A stretch of 64,000 nucleotides of DNA, from positions 114,458-178,457 of the forward strand of contig JAETRQ010000003.1 in the NCBI GenBank assembly GCA_021770095.1, written 5' to 3'. The position numbers were made by a program, and so were the translations under genes. The DNA comes from Eubacteriaceae bacterium (lineage in GTDB: Bacteria; Bacillota; Clostridia; Oscillospirales; Acutalibacteraceae). Of the stretch, positions 8,493 through 15,533 are shown one piece after another. The notes beneath the pieces are model-generated. The model was not told the origin of the DNA, searched no databases, and was given only the letters and a program-made list of their open reading frames with translations. The stretch's first letter is position 1. Each line of letters opens with the position of its first letter.

Positions 8493-9560
8493 ATGGAAAA
8501 AATATTTAATATGTTCAGTCTGATAGGCGGAACAATAGGGGGAGTGCTTGCATATCTGTTCGGCGGTTCAGATGCAATACTCATCGCATTGGTGGTCTTG
8601 GTTATTCTTGACTACATAACAGGCTTGATAAAAGCCTTTTATACAAAGACAGTATCAAGTGAAGTTGGATTTAAAGGACTTCTGAAAAAGTTTTTGATAT
8701 TCATTGTGGTTGTGACCGCTGTTGTGCTTCAGCGTGTTATCGACAATGCAATCCCGCTCAGAGAAGTGACGATTATGTTCTTTATCTGCAACGAGGCAAT
8801 ATCACTGCTTGAGAATTCGTCAGAGTTCATCCCGATACCACAGAAACTGAAAGATGTGCTTTTGCAGTTAAGAGCGTCAAATGATACAGAACAAAAAGGC
8901 GGAGCAAACACAATGAAGTTCAGCCGGTGGATAAATACATATCTCGGCAGAAAGACCGATTATGACGGCGTATACGGCGTTCAGTGCGTAGATTTGATTG
9001 ACTGTTACATAGATAAGTGCCTTGGATTGAAAAAAGGGTACTGGGGCAATGCAAAATTTTGGTGGACAGAAAGAAACACAAGCAAATGGCTCAAAGACAA
9101 TTTTGAATTCATTACACCAAGTTATAGGAATGGTGAACTCAAAGCAGGTGATATTGGTATCCGGACAAGCGGTGCATACGGTCATATTTTTATCGTCAAA
9201 GAGGCAACCGCAAACGGCAGGATCAGATATTATGACCAAAATGCAACAGGCAGCGGTGATAAAATGACACTGAGAGAAAGACCGTACACATCATACTATA
9301 TCAACGGCATTCTCAGACCAAAGGACAGAAAGAATATTGACACAGAAAGGAACACAACAATGGCATACGGCAATGCAGCAATGGCGTCAGCACAGACAGT
9401 CTATGCAGACAGTGACCTCACGCTGAAAGTCGGCACAGTATCAAAAGGCGAACGTGTCAACCAACTCGGCACAGGCGAAGGCAATCCCATGATTTCGTAC
9501 AAAACCGCATCCGGCTACAAAGTCGGCTTCGCTAAGAAAGGTACTGTCAGAAAAGATTGA
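8493..9560 (+). CDS. holin-endolysin fusion: phage holin, CHAP hydrolase, SH3-like wall binding
   Basis: One 355-residue ORF with CGGAGG before ATG 8493. Residues 1-140 are a holin of the phage_holin_4/TcdE-like family: about four hydrophobic segments and the signature DYITGLIKAFYTKTVSSEVG. Residues 141-288 are a CHAP cysteine hydrolase with Cys165 (GVQCVDL) and His231 (YGHIFIV), followed by YDQN. Residues 290-355 are a short SH3-like wall-binding domain. In-frame ATG 8913 (GGAG eight bases upstream) and ATG 9360 (AGAAAGG nine bases upstream) sit exactly at the domain borders, so free endolysin and free binding domain could also be made. Holin and endolysin are normally separate genes. The free forms are inferred. 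Confidence 0.85.
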   Translation: MEKIFNMFSLIGGTIGGVLAYLFGGSDAILIALVVLVILDYITGLIKAFYTKTVSSEVGFKGLLKKFLIFIVVVTAVVLQRVIDNAIPLREVTIMFFICNEAISLLENSSEFIPIPQKLKDVLLQLRASNDTEQKGGANTMKFSRWINTYLGRKTDYDGVYGVQCVDLIDCYIDKCLGLKKGYWGNAKFWWTERNTSKWLKDNFEFITPSYRNGELKAGDIGIRTSGAYGHIFIVKEATANGRIRYYDQNATGSGDKMTLRERPYTSYYINGILRPKDRKNIDTERNTTMAYGNAAMASAQTVYADSDLTLKVGTVSKGERVNQLGTGEGNPMISYKTASGYKVGFAKKGTVRKD

Positions 9561-9588
9561 CGTCAGAAATATAAATATATATGAATTT

Positions 9589-9617
9589 CCCCGGCTCATA
9601 CAGAGTCGGGGATTTTT
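9589..9617 (+). terminator. rho-independent terminator of the phage late operon
   Basis: Arms CCCCGGCTC (9589-9597) and GAGTCGGGG (9603-9611) pair over nine bases with one G-U, with a five-base loop, followed by ATTTTTT. It lies 28 bases after the endolysin stop. Confidence 0.85.
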
Positions 9618-9620
9618 TGT

Positions 9621-9797
9621 TTATTTACTGTTTTTCTCATAAGTCAGTATTTTTTCAATAACAAGTTTTTCGCACCAGTCAGGACATTTCCTTTTACCCG
9701 ATTCCCAGTCCTGCAATGTGCGGATAGGAATTCCCATAAAGTCATTTACTCCTTTTTGTGTCAGACCTACGTTCTGCCTTGCCTCTTTAATTGTCAT
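9621..9797 (-). CDS. small helix-turn-helix DNA-binding protein (XRE-like)
   Basis: A 58-residue protein, MTIKEARQNVGLTQKGVNDF at the start, then MGIPIRTLQDWESGKRKCP. This is the helix-turn-helix signature of small Cro/CI-like regulators common in gut Clostridia (GLTQ..., IP.RT.Q.WESG.R.CP). ATG 9797 overlaps the stop of the upstream gene as ATGA, so it is probably translated by coupling. It is the last gene of a minus-strand operon and could be its autoregulator, acting at the palindrome in the promoter. Confidence 0.75.
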   Translation of the reverse strand: MTIKEARQNVGLTQKGVNDFMGIPIRTLQDWESGKRKCPDWCEKLVIEKILTYEKNSK

Positions 9798-9955
9798 TTG
9801 TTTTTCCTTTCATTCTTCAATGCCATTATAAGTGCAGTAGTCACACTTACAGCCGATATTATCAATGTGATAATCCTGAATTTAGATAATACTGTAAATG
9901 CAAGAACACAACCGACACAAGCAATGATTATTAATAATAGTATTGATTTTTTCAT
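9794..9955 (-). CDS. small two-helix membrane protein
   Basis: A 53-residue protein (start MKKSILLLIIIACVGC) with two hydrophobic segments, about residues 4-22 and 28-46, and a basic tail KNERKNK. It is coupled to the HTH gene by an ATGA overlap. The start is uncertain: no SD is seen before ATG 9955. A hairpin GGGGAG-GAAA-CTCCCC lies about 30 bases upstream, and in-frame GTG 9979 or ATG 10111 are alternatives, but a 10111 start would overlap the upstream peptide gene out of frame. Function unknown. Confidence 0.5.
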   Translation of the reverse strand: MKKSILLLIIIACVGCVLAFTVLSKFRIITLIISAVSVTTALIMALKNERKNK

Positions 9956-10008
9956 ATTATTTTGATATAATAAAGACACAAGGTCAGGGGAGTTTCCTCC
10001 CCGTTCCT

Positions 10009-10158
10009 TTACCGTTTCCGTTTTTGTTTGTTGGACTTTTTCGGAGCGGTTTTCTTTTTGTCCTGTTTTATCAGTAGGGCAACTGTTATTGTGGCTATTA
10101 CATTTGACCATACTGTCAAGACAATTTCGATTATGTCTTTTACACTCGTTTGTCTCAC
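10009..10158 (-). CDS. small basic single-helix membrane peptide, non-AUG start
   Basis: An open frame of up to 49 residues: a hydrophobic helix (IIEIVLTVWSNVIATITVAL) followed by a very basic tail rich in Lys and Arg. It is the first gene after a strong promoter and has a near-perfect SD AAGGAGGTGAG at 10165-10155. GTG 10158 touches the SD with no spacer, while codon ACG at 10149, seven bases from AAGGAGGT and followed by AGTGTAAAA, sits where an ATG would be expected. This suggests an ACG start or a mutated ATG. The shape resembles small holin-like or type I toxin peptides, but I do not recognise it. Confidence 0.4.
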   Translation of the reverse strand: MRQTSVKDIIEIVLTVWSNVIATITVALLIKQDKKKTAPKKSNKQKRKR

Positions 10159-10175
10159 CTCCTTGCTACTCTTAT

Positions 10176-10204
10176 AGTATAACACGCAATGCGTGCAAAG
10201 TCAA
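10176..10204 (-). promoter_or_regulatory. minus-strand promoter with palindromic operator in the spacer
   Basis: TTGACT (10199-10204), a 17-base spacer, and TATACT (10176-10181) form a near-consensus housekeeping promoter. The spacer contains the perfect 6+1+6 palindrome CACGCAATGCGTG (10183-10195). A protein bound there would block RNA polymerase. The operon ends in an HTH gene, so autoregulation is likely. The predicted transcript starts near 10169, only a few bases before the SD. Confidence 0.75.
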
Positions 10205-10246
10205 GCCTTTTTTTAAATGTTTTATATTTTTTTGTTTGAAAAACAG

Positions 10247-10278
10247 TAACCACAGGTTAATCCCTGTGGTTATTTTTT
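10247..10278 (+). terminator. rho-independent terminator upstream of the 414-residue membrane protein gene
   Basis: Perfect ten-base arms TAACCACAGG and CCTGTGGTTA with loop TTAATC, followed by TTTTTT (10273-10278). On the + strand it would stop read-through from the phage side. The rest of 10205-10424 is AT-rich and holds the SD CAGGAGA before ATG 10425; a weak TTGACG/TATATG pair is possible but not convincing. Confidence 0.75.
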
Positions 10279-10424
10279 GATTAAAATTTGTGACAATAAA
10301 AGAAAGTGTACAATTTTGTCGAAAAAATATACAGTTTTTGACGACTTGATTGAAAAATAAATATATGTAAACTAAAATATAACAAATAAATATTATTATA
10401 TTTTGAAAACAGGAGATATAAAAA

Positions 10425-11669
10425 ATGAAAGATTTGCCAAAAACAGTATACGATTTTTTGGATGAAATTTTGGGGAGCATTGTTCCGGGCATTTATTTTT
10501 GTTCCTATATACTTTTTTGTGCAGTTTTTTGGCTGACACCAAAAACTTTTACAAATCTTAATATTGAAAAGTATTTGTTGATTGTCCCTTTATTAGCAAT
10601 ATCCTATGTTATTGGAACTGCGTTCAGAAGGGCTCACTTGGGGAAGGTTGATTTGGAAAGTGCCCGATATATTTATTTCCACTCTTTACCGAAAGATGAT
10701 AATTCATTTGCCTTTGCGAGTATGATTAGTGATGATGATTATACTAAAATTATTGAACAAACAAAACGTAAAGATTTGGATGTTAACGAAGAGCAGAAAG
10801 AAACTGACAAAAAGTATAATATTTTGATGATGTTGTGTGGTCTGCATATTCCGCATGTTATTCTTTTTCTGAAAAGAAGAAAACGTTTTTTTGGTAAAAA
10901 ATTGTATTCTAAGACAGCGGTGCTGAAATATATATATAGAAAAACGAGAAATAAGTATCGGATTTTTCGGTTCTATGAATATTTAAATGAAAATGTGGAA
11001 TTTCCGAAATATATTCAGGAGTTCAAGGATTTTCATTTGGAGATAAGAGATCGTGTTATGGTCTCGGCCGTTTATCCATATTCTCATCTAAAAGAATACC
11101 TTTGCGATCGAGGTTTTTCAGAGTTAGCAAAAAAATATGTAACATGGGAGTGCACGGACGATAATCAGATTACAAATAGATCCAAATCAATCATTTGTCA
11201 GTATAAAGTTGAAATATATAATAAAGTACCTGAAAAAATGATGTATATGTTAAAATGTGAGGCACATATCAGATTTATGACTGCAATGTGGTATGCAAAC
11301 AGAATACTGAATCCAACTTCTTTTTTTATAGGAGTTATTTCCTTTCTTATTTTGATGGTTGAAACTGTGTTCAGATTATATAATGATTCTGTCAATTTAT
11401 CTAATATGATTGGTAATAAAATAATAGAGTTTTTTTACTCGATAGGATTTAATTTATTGGATGTGGCTGATTTGAACAAAGCAATAAAGATTTTTGCAAA
11501 TTATATTAACCAACTTGCTGCAACGCACAATTTGATTGATATTATGTTACTAAGCATTATTTTCTTTTCAATATCCAGATATATAAATCATATTATCAAA
11601 AAGACTTTCCATTATCAGAGAGTAAGAGAGATTGTATATATTCTGCAAACGCATGAAGAGTGTATATGA
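10425..11669 (+). CDS. unrecognised membrane protein at the prophage edge
   Basis: A 414-residue protein with its own SD (CAGGAGA). Two hydrophobic segments lie near the N-terminus (about 18-40 and 48-66, ending SYVIGTAFRR), and two more near 300-325 and 370-395. The basic, charged middle part would be in the cytoplasm. It is much more AT-rich than the tail genes, stands alone between two transcription barriers, and ends 33 bases before the cotJC remnant. Such end-of-prophage cargo genes are often lysogenic-conversion or anti-phage factors, but no known domain is visible, so function is open. Confidence 0.65.
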   Translation: MKDLPKTVYDFLDEILGSIVPGIYFCSYILFCAVFWLTPKTFTNLNIEKYLLIVPLLAISYVIGTAFRRAHLGKVDLESARYIYFHSLPKDDNSFAFASMISDDDYTKIIEQTKRKDLDVNEEQKETDKKYNILMMLCGLHIPHVILFLKRRKRFFGKKLYSKTAVLKYIYRKTRNKYRIFRFYEYLNENVEFPKYIQEFKDFHLEIRDRVMVSAVYPYSHLKEYLCDRGFSELAKKYVTWECTDDNQITNRSKSIICQYKVEIYNKVPEKMMYMLKCEAHIRFMTAMWYANRILNPTSFFIGVISFLILMVETVFRLYNDSVNLSNMIGNKIIEFFYSIGFNLLDVADLNKAIKIFANYINQLAATHNLIDIMLLSIIFFSISRYINHIIKKTFHYQRVREIVYILQTHEECI

Positions 11670-11702
11670 ACTTCACTTAAGTTGAATGTATTATCTCTTT
11701 TA

Positions 11703-11804
11703 TCAATACAGTCCACCGTATTGGCTGATGATTATTGAGGCTGCTTTGGGGTCGGGATTTTTTATATTGATTGGGTACTGTAATTTTTTTATATAACTGA
11801 ACAT
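11703..11804 (-). pseudogene. cotJC: truncated cotJC, spore coat manganese-catalase family (first 33 codons)
   Basis: From ATG 11804 the frame gives MFSYIKKLQYPINIKNP, then DPKAASIIISQYGG, and stops after LY at TGA 11705-11703. The start, including KKLQYP and ISQYGG, matches the N-terminus of CotJC proteins, which normally continue PDGEL and run near 190 residues. AAGGAGTT (11818-11811) is six bases upstream. Homology ends abruptly after QYGG at the border with the phage-side gene. I infer that a large element was inserted, or a deletion occurred, here. The rest of cotJC is not in the window. The remainder of 11670-11997 shows no other gene. Confidence 0.7.
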
Positions 11805-11830
11805 AAAGTCAACTCCTTAAATTTCTGTTT

Positions 11831-11857
11831 TATTCTATGTCCGTTATTTATTTATGT
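11831..11857 (-). promoter_or_regulatory. sigma-K-like (mother-cell) promoter of the cotJC remnant
   Basis: On the minus strand AC (11857-11856), a 16-base spacer, and CATAGAATA (11839-11831) match the Bacillus sigma-K pattern AC-N16/17-CATANNNTA. The start point would be near 11825, just before the cotJC SD. The fit with a late sporulation gene supports both calls. Confidence 0.55.
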
Positions 11858-11997
11858 TACAGATATACTTGATTGATATAAGCGATAGATTGTATCTTAT
11901 TATATCATTTCAAATGCAGGCTTAAGCCTTGTGCTTAAGGCAAAATTTTTCGTCGCTTTCTATTTTAACAATATAACATTAAACTTATTGCATGGTT

Positions 11998-12360
11998 TTA
12001 CAAGGATAATATTTCTGCTTTTTTCTTCTTTGTAAGCTTGTTAAGAATTTCGTTGTAGGATTTATCCAATAATTCTTTAACAATATCATCAGGAACACTG
12101 CCTTCGGCTTCTATGGAATTCCAATGGAGTTTGTTCATATAATAACCGGGAATAATATCCTCATAGTTATTTCTGAAGAATTCACCGTCAACAGGATTTA
12201 ACTTTAATGTAATATATTTAGGGTTGTTGTCGGCATTAAGACAAATGGCAGCAAACATCTTGTCATCAATCTTGTATCTTATCCAATTCCAATCTGCCTG
12301 AAAGTCCTTTGTAACACCTTTTTTACCAAGTAAAAATTCATCTATCCAATCATATTTCAT
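11998..12360 (-). CDS. MmcQ/YjbR family protein
   Basis: A 120-residue protein of the small MmcQ/YjbR family (fold like MotA C-terminal, sometimes called DNA-binding). Visible family marks are WNWIRYKIDDKMFAAI, KYITLKLNPVDGEFFR, and YMNKLHWNSIEAEGSVPDD with the conserved LHWNSI segment. The length is normal. It lies between the cotJC remnant and the accessory acetyltransferase cluster. Its biochemical role is not established for the family, and I give none. Confidence 0.8.
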   Translation of the reverse strand: MKYDWIDEFLLGKKGVTKDFQADWNWIRYKIDDKMFAAICLNADNNPKYITLKLNPVDGEFFRNNYEDIIPGYYMNKLHWNSIEAEGSVPDDIVKELLDKSYNEILNKLTKKKKAEILSL

Positions 12361-12463
12361 ACTATAAGCTCCTTAGATTATCAATTCTTTCGAGGTTTTG
12401 GTTTTTGTATATTCTAAAAAAAATTTAAGCGATGTTCTTGTTCAATAATAGAACAATTCAACA

Positions 12464-12901
12464 TTAATACCAATCATTCAATAATTTATTCAACGAATCA
12501 ATGAATGCTTTGTCATTTTCATTGGTTCTTTTCTTTGGTCCTTTCAGGTGTGCTCCTGCCATTCTTGCTTTCTTTGATTCATACCTTGTGGTGAGCAGCA
12601 TTGTTAAGTTGCTGTCATTGATAATAAGCCCATTTTGAGTGATTGGTTTACTGCCTTTTGAAAGCACCATTGCAGAAAGTCCGTAGTCCTGCGTAACAAC
12701 AATATCGCCTCTGCTAACCTGATTAACAAGTGCAAAATCAACACTGTCAGCACCCTTTGATACGGTTACGATTTTTGCGTAATCACTGTTTATAATGTGG
12801 CTTGTATCACAAAACACAATAACCTCAATTTTATTCTCTTTTGCTATTTCGATTGTCTGCTTTACAACTGGACAACCGTCTGCGTCAATTAAAATTTTCA
12901 T
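12464..12901 (-). CDS. YaiI/YqxD family protein (DUF188, PIN-like)
   Basis: A 145-residue member of the YaiI/YqxD family. The start MKILIDADGCPVVKQ carries the DADGCPV motif, and GDIVVTQDYGLSAMVL and the GAHLKGPKKRT stretch are typical. The acidic residues resemble a PIN-like nuclease site, but activity is unproven for the family. It overlaps the end of the CAT-like gene by 17 bases, so the two are probably cotranscribed. Confidence 0.9.
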   Translation of the reverse strand: MKILIDADGCPVVKQTIEIAKENKIEVIVFCDTSHIINSDYAKIVTVSKGADSVDFALVNQVSRGDIVVTQDYGLSAMVLSKGSKPITQNGLIINDSNLTMLLTTRYESKKARMAGAHLKGPKKRTNENDKAFIDSLNKLLNDWY

Positions 12902-13520
12902 TCAAATATTCCTGTAATTTTTCTGCAAACTGACCAATATGTATTCCGTCAACAAAGGAATGATGTGCCTGAACAGACACAGACATAACCGTTCTGCCGT
13001 TTTTCTCATAATACTTTCCCCAGTCAAACAGAGGTGTAGCATTATCCTTTTTGCCTGAATTTGTATGGGAAATATGAGTATAGGTCAAAAACGGCATAGG
13101 CGAGCACTGAAACACATCATTGCCGAGAGGTCCGGTAAAATACTCTTTTTGCTCCATTGCAATTTCTGCAGCTGACTTTACATACTCTTCAAGCGTATCT
13201 GCCATAGGAACATTCACCACTTTAAAAAGTTCTGTATCTTTATTCAGATAAGTAAAAGCCGTGTCAATTCTGTCAAATAAAACAACCTGTCCATCCAAAA
13301 AGCGATATCTGAATGCATCAACTTCATTTGCACATTTGCATACGGCATACACCATAGAAAGCGTAAAGGATAAATTCTGTTTTCTTATTTTCTCCAAAAA
13401 ACTGGTAACATCAACCTCAAAAGTTACACAGAATGCCGGCTCAATACTGTTTCTGAAAGCAGCACAATGCATTGCTCTTTCCCAATTTTGTTCATCAATT
13501 ACCTTATATGTATTTGCCAT
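12885..13520 (-). CDS. chloramphenicol acetyltransferase-like acyltransferase
   Basis: A 211-residue protein of the trimeric CAT family, which moves acetyl from acetyl-CoA to hydroxyl groups. The catalytic motif appears as AHHSFVDG near residue 190 (HHxxxDG), and EPAFCVTFEVDVT and FRYRF fit the substrate barrel. I start it at ATG 13520 (MANTYKVIDEQNWERAMHC), which matches family N-termini; a longer frame to 13592 would overlap the DUF3795 gene. Whether chloramphenicol is a substrate cannot be told from sequence. Confidence 0.82.
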   Translation of the reverse strand: MANTYKVIDEQNWERAMHCAAFRNSIEPAFCVTFEVDVTSFLEKIRKQNLSFTLSMVYAVCKCANEVDAFRYRFLDGQVVLFDRIDTAFTYLNKDTELFKVVNVPMADTLEEYVKSAAEIAMEQKEYFTGPLGNDVFQCSPMPFLTYTHISHTNSGKKDNATPLFDWGKYYEKNGRTVMSVSVQAHHSFVDGIHIGQFAEKLQEYLNENFN

Positions 13521-13545
13521 ATCATTCACCCACTCTTTTATGTGA

Positions 13546-14001
13546 TTATCTTTTTCTGAAAATAACAAGTTCAGGATTTGCTCCGTTTTCACCGTATTCG
13601 CAAACTAAAAGATAATTTTCATCAGCAGTTAGACCATAACATCTGTCACTGTTCTTTTTGCATATCTGATTTCCTAAATAAATCCTGTTGTCATTCCAAA
13701 ATTTGATGGTTTGTCCACTTGGAAGAGTGTATTCCAGATTTACAAAGGAACCTTTAAGTGCATTAAGATTAGTAACCTCTTCCATATCTTCAATTCCAAG
13801 TGTATTGAATTCTTCAATTAACTTTGCTTTCAGTTTACAGGCAGTGGCACATGACTTACATCCTTCATAACAGCTATTGTTATTACTGCACTGTGCAAGC
13901 ATACAAGAATCTCCAAATGGATGCCCATTTGTTTCTTGGCATCCAGCACATTTTTCTTTAAATCCACATTTGTTACAATCTGCACCACATATTGCTTTCA
14001 T
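13546..14001 (-). CDS. DUF3795 cysteine-rich protein
   Basis: A 151-residue protein whose first 60 residues hold about a dozen cysteines (CGADCNKCGFKEKCAGC, then GHPFGDSC, CYEGCKSCATACKLK), the DUF3795 pattern, probably binding metal. The C-terminal half (LPSGQTIKFWNDNRIYLGNQ) is a separate small domain. It overlaps the GNAT gene upstream by four bases (ATGA), showing translational coupling. Function is unknown; pairing with GNAT enzymes is common in Firmicutes. Confidence 0.8.
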   Translation of the reverse strand: MKAICGADCNKCGFKEKCAGCQETNGHPFGDSCMLAQCSNNNSCYEGCKSCATACKLKAKLIEEFNTLGIEDMEEVTNLNALKGSFVNLEYTLPSGQTIKFWNDNRIYLGNQICKKNSDRCYGLTADENYLLVCEYGENGANPELVIFRKR

Positions 14002-14498
14002 AAAACAACCTCCATCTCAATACAATTCCAAGTTTCACCCATGCACTGATAACTTTCAGGTATTTCCTTTTCAACTATCTTAAAACCGCAGGAAAGATAA
14101 CATTGAATGGCAGGGGTATTATTTTCAAAAACCCCCAGCGTTACTTTATCCGCCTTTAATTCATCAAAGGCATATTTCAATGCAGACAAAACAAGCTGTT
14201 TTCCATAACCCTGTCCTCTTTTCGTATCATCAACGATTACGAAACCAAGCCGTGCAATCTTTCTTTTCTCATCAACAAATCGTATTGTAAGATGTCCGAT
14301 AATTCCGTTTTCGTCAACAGCGGTTAATTTATACAAATCCTCGTCACTATACTGCGAATAGTAACTGTTCATATTCTCAGCTGTTATCGGATATTTCTCA
14401 TATCTGTCCGCACTCCATTGACGAAAGGCATATTCATTTCTTAGCCAGCTTGTTATTGCTTGAGCATCACATGATTTATATTGTCTTAATTTAAGCAT
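13998..14498 (-). CDS. GNAT family N-acetyltransferase
   Basis: A 166-residue GNAT protein. The acetyl-CoA loop is GRGQGYGKQLV-like (seen as TKRGQGYGKQLVLSAL near residues 95-110), preceded by the beta strand IARLGFVIVDD and followed by KVTLGVFENNTPAIQCYLSCGF. The substrate is unknown. It is two bases from the membrane protein gene upstream and overlaps the DUF3795 gene downstream. Confidence 0.85.
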   Translation of the reverse strand: MLKLRQYKSCDAQAITSWLRNEYAFRQWSADRYEKYPITAENMNSYYSQYSDEDLYKLTAVDENGIIGHLTIRFVDEKRKIARLGFVIVDDTKRGQGYGKQLVLSALKYAFDELKADKVTLGVFENNTPAIQCYLSCGFKIVEKEIPESYQCMGETWNCIEMEVVL

Positions 14499-14500
14499 AA

Positions 14501-14965
14501 TTAAATTTCCTTTTTATGATTAATATGTATTCCTATATGACCTATGCCGAGAATCAGCGTTGCAATTATTAAAATAATATTTTTTCCGTAAATTCCTAAA
14601 AGTAAAAATGAAATAACGGGTAAAAGTGCACCGGGTACAGGAAAGCAGAGCATACTGCCATAAAAATCTTTCATTGTCTTTTTACTTTTGAAATATCTCA
14701 ACCAATAAACTTCATACAGTACCATAAAGGAAAAAGAAAGTGCAAGCCATATTGTCCAAGGTTTTATTGTAAAATTAAAGTCCTTAAAAATAAGCACAAC
14801 ACAACTCACAGACACCTGCCCTATACTTTCAAATATTTTAAGTGTTCTATTTTCATTTTTGACATATACATCGTAATTCTCAGGCTTGTTTTTTGTCCAG
14901 AACAAATTCGGTATAAACAGCATTGCAAGATAGATTAGCCCAACATATGAAAAGCCTAAATTCAT
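14501..14965 (-). CDS. integral membrane protein, unknown function
   Basis: A 154-residue protein with about four hydrophobic segments (near residues 5-20, 45-60, 70-90 and 115-145). It contains FIPNLFWTKNKPENYD after the first helix and WLRYFKSKKTMKDFYGSMLC between the third and fourth, a pattern seen in small Firmicutes membrane proteins next to acetyltransferase genes. No transport or enzyme motif is visible. It is part of the same minus-strand run as the GNAT gene two bases downstream. Confidence 0.65.
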   Translation of the reverse strand: MNLGFSYVGLIYLAMLFIPNLFWTKNKPENYDVYVKNENRTLKIFESIGQVSVSCVVLIFKDFNFTIKPWTIWLALSFSFMVLYEVYWLRYFKSKKTMKDFYGSMLCFPVPGALLPVISFLLLGIYGKNIILIIATLILGIGHIGIHINHKKEI

Positions 14966-15081
14966 AAATACTTCCTTTCGCTTATTATGTATTTTTCAGC
15001 CATTTTTTGTTCTCCTTAATGAATTCAATAAGACTTAAAGATACAGAATTACTCTCGCATTCTTCCGTTCTTTGTTTCAAA

Positions 15082-15516
15082 TCAAATTACTTTCTTAAAA
15101 CAAATGATGCGGTTTGCTTCTGTAAAGCCTGCTGCCGTATGAAATTTATAGCTATCGTGATTATCAAGCTCACAGTCGCTCGCAAATTCCGAACAGTTCT
15201 TTTCTGTTGCCCATTGCTCACAAGCCATTAACAGTTCTTTGGCATAGCCATTGTTTCGGTATTGTTCAAGAACAAATATGCCTTCAAGGTATCCGACGGG
15301 CGAGGTTTGCGTACCCTCAACATAATCAAAACGAAGCGAGCACTGTGCAAAACCTATTGGCTTTTCATCAACAATTTTTATAAAAACAATAGCATTATCA
15401 TTATGGATAATTTCTTCAAATTCTTCCTCTAAATCTAAAACACTGCTGTTCCGCCACATCTTTACTGCCATATGTGCCAGCGAAGATGAATCCTTGATTT
15501 TAGCTTTTTTAATCAT
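15082..15516 (-). CDS. aminoglycoside 6'-N-acetyltransferase-like GNAT
   Basis: A 144-residue GNAT enzyme close in pattern to AAC(6')-I proteins: GYLEGIFVLEQYRNNGYAKE forms the acetyl-CoA loop, and SEFASDCELDN with GFTEANRIICF at the C-terminus are typical of AAC(6') enzymes. Such enzymes acetylate the 6' amino group of aminoglycosides, although chromosomal homologues may have other substrates. The 116 bases downstream (14966-15081) hold no clear gene. Resistance is an inference. Confidence 0.72.
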   Translation of the reverse strand: MIKKAKIKDSSSLAHMAVKMWRNSSVLDLEEEFEEIIHNDNAIVFIKIVDEKPIGFAQCSLRFDYVEGTQTSPVGYLEGIFVLEQYRNNGYAKELLMACEQWATEKNCSEFASDCELDNHDSYKFHTAAGFTEANRIICFKKVI

Positions 15517-15533
15517 ATACTTATCCCTTTAAA

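Noticed and set aside
8877..9239. Minus-strand ORF opposite the CHAP domain
   Set aside because: Antisense shadow of a well-supported + strand enzyme.
9756..9965. 69-residue + strand ORF opposite the HTH and small membrane genes
   Set aside because: The minus-strand frames form an operon with promoter and coupling; the + frame has no SD or promoter.
11920..11941. AGGCTTAAGCCT and GCCTT...AAGGC as a terminator
   Set aside because: Stem is only five pairs or a self-palindrome, and the following T run does not fit a gene end in that direction.
14966..15081. Minus-strand frame downstream of the AAC(6')-like gene encoding a short charged peptide
   Set aside because: Too short, no start or SD, no family likeness; may be a decayed gene end but cannot be supported.
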